Source: Macrotrachela quadricornifera
Taxonomy: Eukaryota; Rotifera; Eurotatoria; Philodinida; Philodinidae
DNA length: 64,000 nt
Direction: 5' to 3'
NCBI GenBank assembly: GCA_022393335.1
Contig: JAJEKB010024460.1
Location: forward strand, 1-64,000
Part shown: positions 60,911 through 64,000 of the stretch, one piece after another
Numbering within the stretch: the stretch's first letter is position 1
Layout: every line of letters begins with the position of its first letter
Notes under the pieces: generated by a model
The model's input: only the letters and a program-made list of their open reading frames with translations
The model's database searches: none
Told to the model about the DNA's origin: nothing
Made by a program: the position numbers and the translations under genes

Positions 60911-61065
60911 AACTGTCTGAACAGTTCTTTGAAAGGAACTGATCTATTCCAAACGGTTCTTTGATAGGAACTGATCAATTCGAACAGTTCTGTTATAAGA
61001 ACCGATCTGTTCGAATAGTTCTTTGACAGGAACTGATCTGTTTCAAACAGTTCTTTTTCAAGAAC
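60911..61065. repeat. Minisatellite, 31-32 bp unit, about five copies
   Basis: The unit begins aactgatc and ends with gttctttganagg; copies start at about 60911 (short), 60937, 60969, 61000 and 61032. Copies differ at several bases and alternate between 31 and 32 bp, so the 132-codon minus-strand ORF across it is probably not a conserved protein. Confidence 0.7.
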
Positions 61066-61164
61066 ACATCGTAACTCTCCTGTTGTTTTTGTGCTCTTAT
61101 TCATTTTTTTATGCTCTTCGTGTACTAATACTGTGTATTCCATTGGATTTGTCTCTATAATCAT

Positions 61165-62148
61165 ATCTCTAATAAATAAACGTTAGATTTTATGTGAAGA
61201 CAAACTAGTTTTTACTAATAACCTCCATTCAAAATATTTTATTTATTCATTTAATTTTAAAAAAAATATTAAATGATTTTGTATGAAATTTATTTTAATT
61301 TCGACAATCCGGTTGAATCAAATTCATTATATCACTAATGATTTACTTCCAAGAACAATATGTGTAAAGAAATTATCCTTTAGACTCGAGTCATATTCTT
61401 GTTTTTAAATTATTTCTACAGTGATATTGATGTTCTATAGATCGATTGTAGGACATCGCCGTGATTCGACTTAGGAACATTTAAATAAATCGAATCTCGA
61501 TTTTCTATTTCAAACTTCTGAAATATGTACATGTAAACAATTACGTTAGTTGAAAATAAAATGAATCTTTTGTATTTTTCAAAAAAATATCCAAAAGAGT
61601 TTATGGTATAGCTGCAATCAAGGATGGTATTCATAGTACCTTTACTATTGTATTTATGTCTTATGTATGACTGTATGTGTAATCATGCACACCCATTGAT
61701 AGTGCCTTTTATATTTTATTGCTTAAAGTTTAAATAGTATTATGACTTGTATTAGTAAGTGTTTTCAAGCTTTTACGTCGTAATTAAGGCTATATTGAAA
61801 TTACTTTCATATTAGAATCTCATAGTTTGAAAAATATTTTTCAATTTTTACCAGTCTTGAGCTCATAACATAAACTAGTTATATCAACCAGGAGACGATG
61901 ATTGTGATCTGGGAAATGGTGTCCGATTAGCGTGGAAAGAAGAGTATTATGAAATTCTTTTCCATGATGTTTAGGCGATTTTTCACATATCGCACTCATG
62001 TTTACTGCGGTTTAAATACAAGTTCATGTGATCTTTCAAAAAGTTTAAATATTGATTTCAAATAAATACTGAATAAATCACTCTTTTTTTATCATTGTTT
62101 GTTTTGTTTTTTGCTGAATATCACTCATAACTCATTACAAATATAATA
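61165..62148. other. Non-coding stretch
   Basis: No gene or clear repeat recognised; the ORF 61416-61634 (minus) lacks features. Confidence 0.45.
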
Positions 62149-62680
62149 TACTAGCGGTAGTACCCGGCGTTGCTCGGGAAATCTCGATACTGGAAACTTA
62201 CTATGTTAGAAAACGACAGAAGATCTATAGAAGACTCGCTTAAGACCTTTTCATCTATTATTACTACATGTCCCGCCGTGCATACATTTATATTCATTTT
62301 TAAATCGGATAGTTCAGCAAATAGTGTGGGGTGTGATCGTCTTTCTCTTAACTCATGCGTATTGCCATACTCTATACTATCAACCAGTGCAAAAAAAAGT
62401 GATATTGAGAGGTGAATATTCTAATAATGGCAACAAATACTCCGAAATAATCATACGCACAAATTCTCTAGAAAAGATATTCACTGTAGTAAATCCAACA
62501 ATAAACGGAAGTAACACCTCCTCAAATGAAACTTTTGAGTCGAAAACCATCCTATGACCTTCCTCTTGACCTAGGGAAGTATTGTGGAAAATTTGGTGAC
62601 TCTATCTTTTACCGAGATTGAGTTATAAGCGGACAGACAAACAAACAGACAAACATTCTTCTTTATATATATAGATATAT
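62149..62680 (+). mobile_element. Unclassified dispersed-repeat copy with a TA-rich tail
   Basis: The stretch starts abruptly with a GC-richer motif (tagtacccggcgttgctcgg) and ends in 'ggacagacaaacaaacagac' followed by a (TA)n-agata tail. A conserved head and simple-sequence tail without inverted ends recalls non-LTR or SINE-type copies; the family is not identified. Confidence 0.45.
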
Positions 62681-63492
62681 AAAAGAATTATCATCTGGAA
62701 TAAATCGTCAATGCATACAAACAAACACAGAAGACTTTTTTCCTTTCTTAATAACAAGAATGAATGAACAAAGAAAAAAAAAGAAAAAGAACTCAAATTA
62801 GACGCATGCCCCACACAATAAAAAGACGAAAAAAGAAACTGAACTGAATCGAATTGACTCATGAAATATACTTGACATGTGTTCAGATCAAATGAGTCAA
62901 GAATAATAAAGATATTATAATTATTAAGAACTTTAACTTGGACGGATTTGCTTAGATTTCAATCGACATTCTAGAGAAAGTACTCGACTAGTTCGAATTT
63001 TACACTGTAAACTTTCATATTGAAACTAAAAATCATCATAAAAAGTGACTCACATGACATTATAGTAATTTATTAATAAAAATGGAAAGTGTTTATGATA
63101 GTTATAAAACAGATTTTGTTTTATCGAATAACAACTGTCAATAATAAACACTATGAAGAACATGTTATTCTTCAACTAATGTAATCATATGTTCACCTGA
63201 CTAAATATATATTAAATAAAAACAAAAAAAGAACACGCTCAACGTTAACTACATGTAATGAAATTTTAAATATCAATATAATAATAATAATAGTAATAAT
63301 AAACTAAATCTAATCTCATTGCAAACAGATGGTTTTTCTTATAATAATATTCCTCTCTCTCTTTGTAATATTTATTTTAAAAAATAACAAGATTAGGTCA
63401 AACATACGAGGTAATAGATGTCGCTTATTATTTCAAAGTATAATTTCATATAGAGTAATATGATACAAATTTGATTATATGCTTTTATATCC
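62681..63492. other. Non-coding stretch upstream of the PDZ gene
   Basis: AT-rich; no gene seen apart from a low-complexity minus-strand ORF at 62623-62862. Confidence 0.5.
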
Positions 63493-63500
63493 TATAAAAA
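63493..63500 (+). promoter_or_regulatory. TATA box upstream of the PDZ-domain gene
   Basis: TATAAAAA in 'tcctataaaaaggcg' is followed by an ATG at 63607 and another at 63668. The GC-containing flank makes it more convincing than the general AT background. Confidence 0.45.
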
Positions 63501-63606
63501 GGCGAATAAGCATCAATGGTTGATTTTTGTTAATCTTGTTCTCTATTCGCTCTTCTATGTGAATACATGCAAGATTATAATTAATATAATACTTTATATA
63601 ATAACA

Positions 63607-64000
63607 ATGCCATATTATTGTTCTGTCCGTGATCAATCATGTTTTTATTCACGACATAATACTAATCATGACGAATACAAATGAATTAGTTGTTTATTCA
63701 AATAGTTGTAATGGACTTGGTATTCAAATATTAGGTGCTAAACGCGCTACTAATAAATCAGGTATTTATATAGAACAATTACTGGATGGTGAATTAGCAC
63801 GATGAGATGGACTGTTAAAAGTAAAAGTTTGTTTGTTGTTTTTTTGAATGAAAAATTATTTTTATATTTAGGTCGATGATCAAATATCAATAAATAATGA
63901 AACACTCGTTGGTATTAATCTTAATTATGGTGTTAATATACTTCCTTCATCAGCGTTTACAAATCAAATTCGTCTTTATGTTCGACATTTTAATCCACCA
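63607..64000 (+). pseudogene. PDZ-domain protein, 5' part, apparently damaged; runs off the window
   Basis: From the ATG at 63668 the frame reads 'NELVVYSNSCNGLGIQILGA', a PDZ carboxylate-binding loop region, followed by 'SGIYIEQLLDGELAR'. A TGA then falls where PDZ domains usually have an acidic residue before 'DGLLK'. After a short GT-AG intron (about 63820-63872) the domain goes on: 'VDDQISINNETLVGINLNYG', then 'NQIRLYVRHFNPP' at the window edge. An upstream ATG at 63607 opens a different frame of 24 codons that may be the true N-terminus if there is a frameshift. PDZ proteins scaffold membrane receptors and junctions; the specific family cannot be set from one domain. It may be a pseudogene, or the TGA may be a sequencing error. 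Confidence 0.6.

Noticed and set aside
60766..61164. 132-codon minus-strand ORF
   Set aside because: Most of it translates the 31-32 bp minisatellite with irregular unit lengths, so the frame is not maintained from unit to unit.
1..64000. CRISPR arrays, operons, prophage or bacterial genes
   Set aside because: No regularly spaced direct repeats; genes have spliceosomal introns and eukaryotic domain content.

Overview
The window is AT-rich eukaryotic nuclear DNA. Its genes have many very short GT-AG introns (about 50-80 bp), and TATA-like boxes lie close to start codons. An orphan rhodopsin-type GPCR, a possibly imported oxidoreductase, Thr-rich surface proteins and dense non-autonomous DNA transposons all fit a compact invertebrate genome. 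A bdelloid rotifer (Adineta/Rotaria type) is the best guess, but that is inference; no marker in the window proves it.

Layout. 1-2.6 kb is non-coding, followed by a TTAA-bounded MITE (2.64-2.99 kb). 3.0-4.5 kb (-) encodes a short vault-like/SPFH protein. 7.0-7.7 kb (+) is a four-TM protein and 7.97-8.6 kb (+) a coiled-coil protein resembling SNAP-25. A broken ORF overlaps a 0.6-kb hairpin element at 9.5-10.6 kb. 11.45-13.67 kb (-) is a zinc-independent MDR oxidoreductase. 16.9-18.7 kb (+) is a type-B carboxylesterase with an intact triad, ending against a MITE. 21.2-22.2 kb (-) is a GPCR. 23.4-23.7 kb (+) may hold a tiny TATA-driven gene. 24.99-31.44 kb (+) is a complete 26-exon TRPM channel. 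34.28-41.55 kb (-) is a predicted type II membrane protein (TM, Thr/Ser stalk, extracellular domain) with unusually long transposon-bearing introns. 41.9-47.3 kb is non-coding with a small hAT MITE and a TTAA element. At 47.65-48.14 kb two partial 5S rRNA sequences point into a 400-N gap. 48.85-53.44 kb (+) is a kelch-repeat pseudogene split by a 2.4-kb hAT-type element that itself carries a nested hAT MITE. 54.9-58.1 kb (-) encodes one polypeptide joining an L-amino-acid-oxidase module to a sarcosine/pipecolate-oxidase module. 58.4-62.7 kb is repeat territory, including a foldback-like element and a minisatellite. The window ends inside a PDZ-domain gene or pseudogene at 63.6 kb.

The genes are not an operon or pathway: they are independent cellular genes (membrane signalling, secreted or surface enzymes, vesicle fusion) separated by mobile-element debris. 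The most unusual items are the double flavoenzyme fusion, the nested hAT insertions with intact 8-bp target duplications, the inward-facing 5S sequences at the assembly gap, and two stopless 51-bp introns flanking the last TRPM transmembrane segment.
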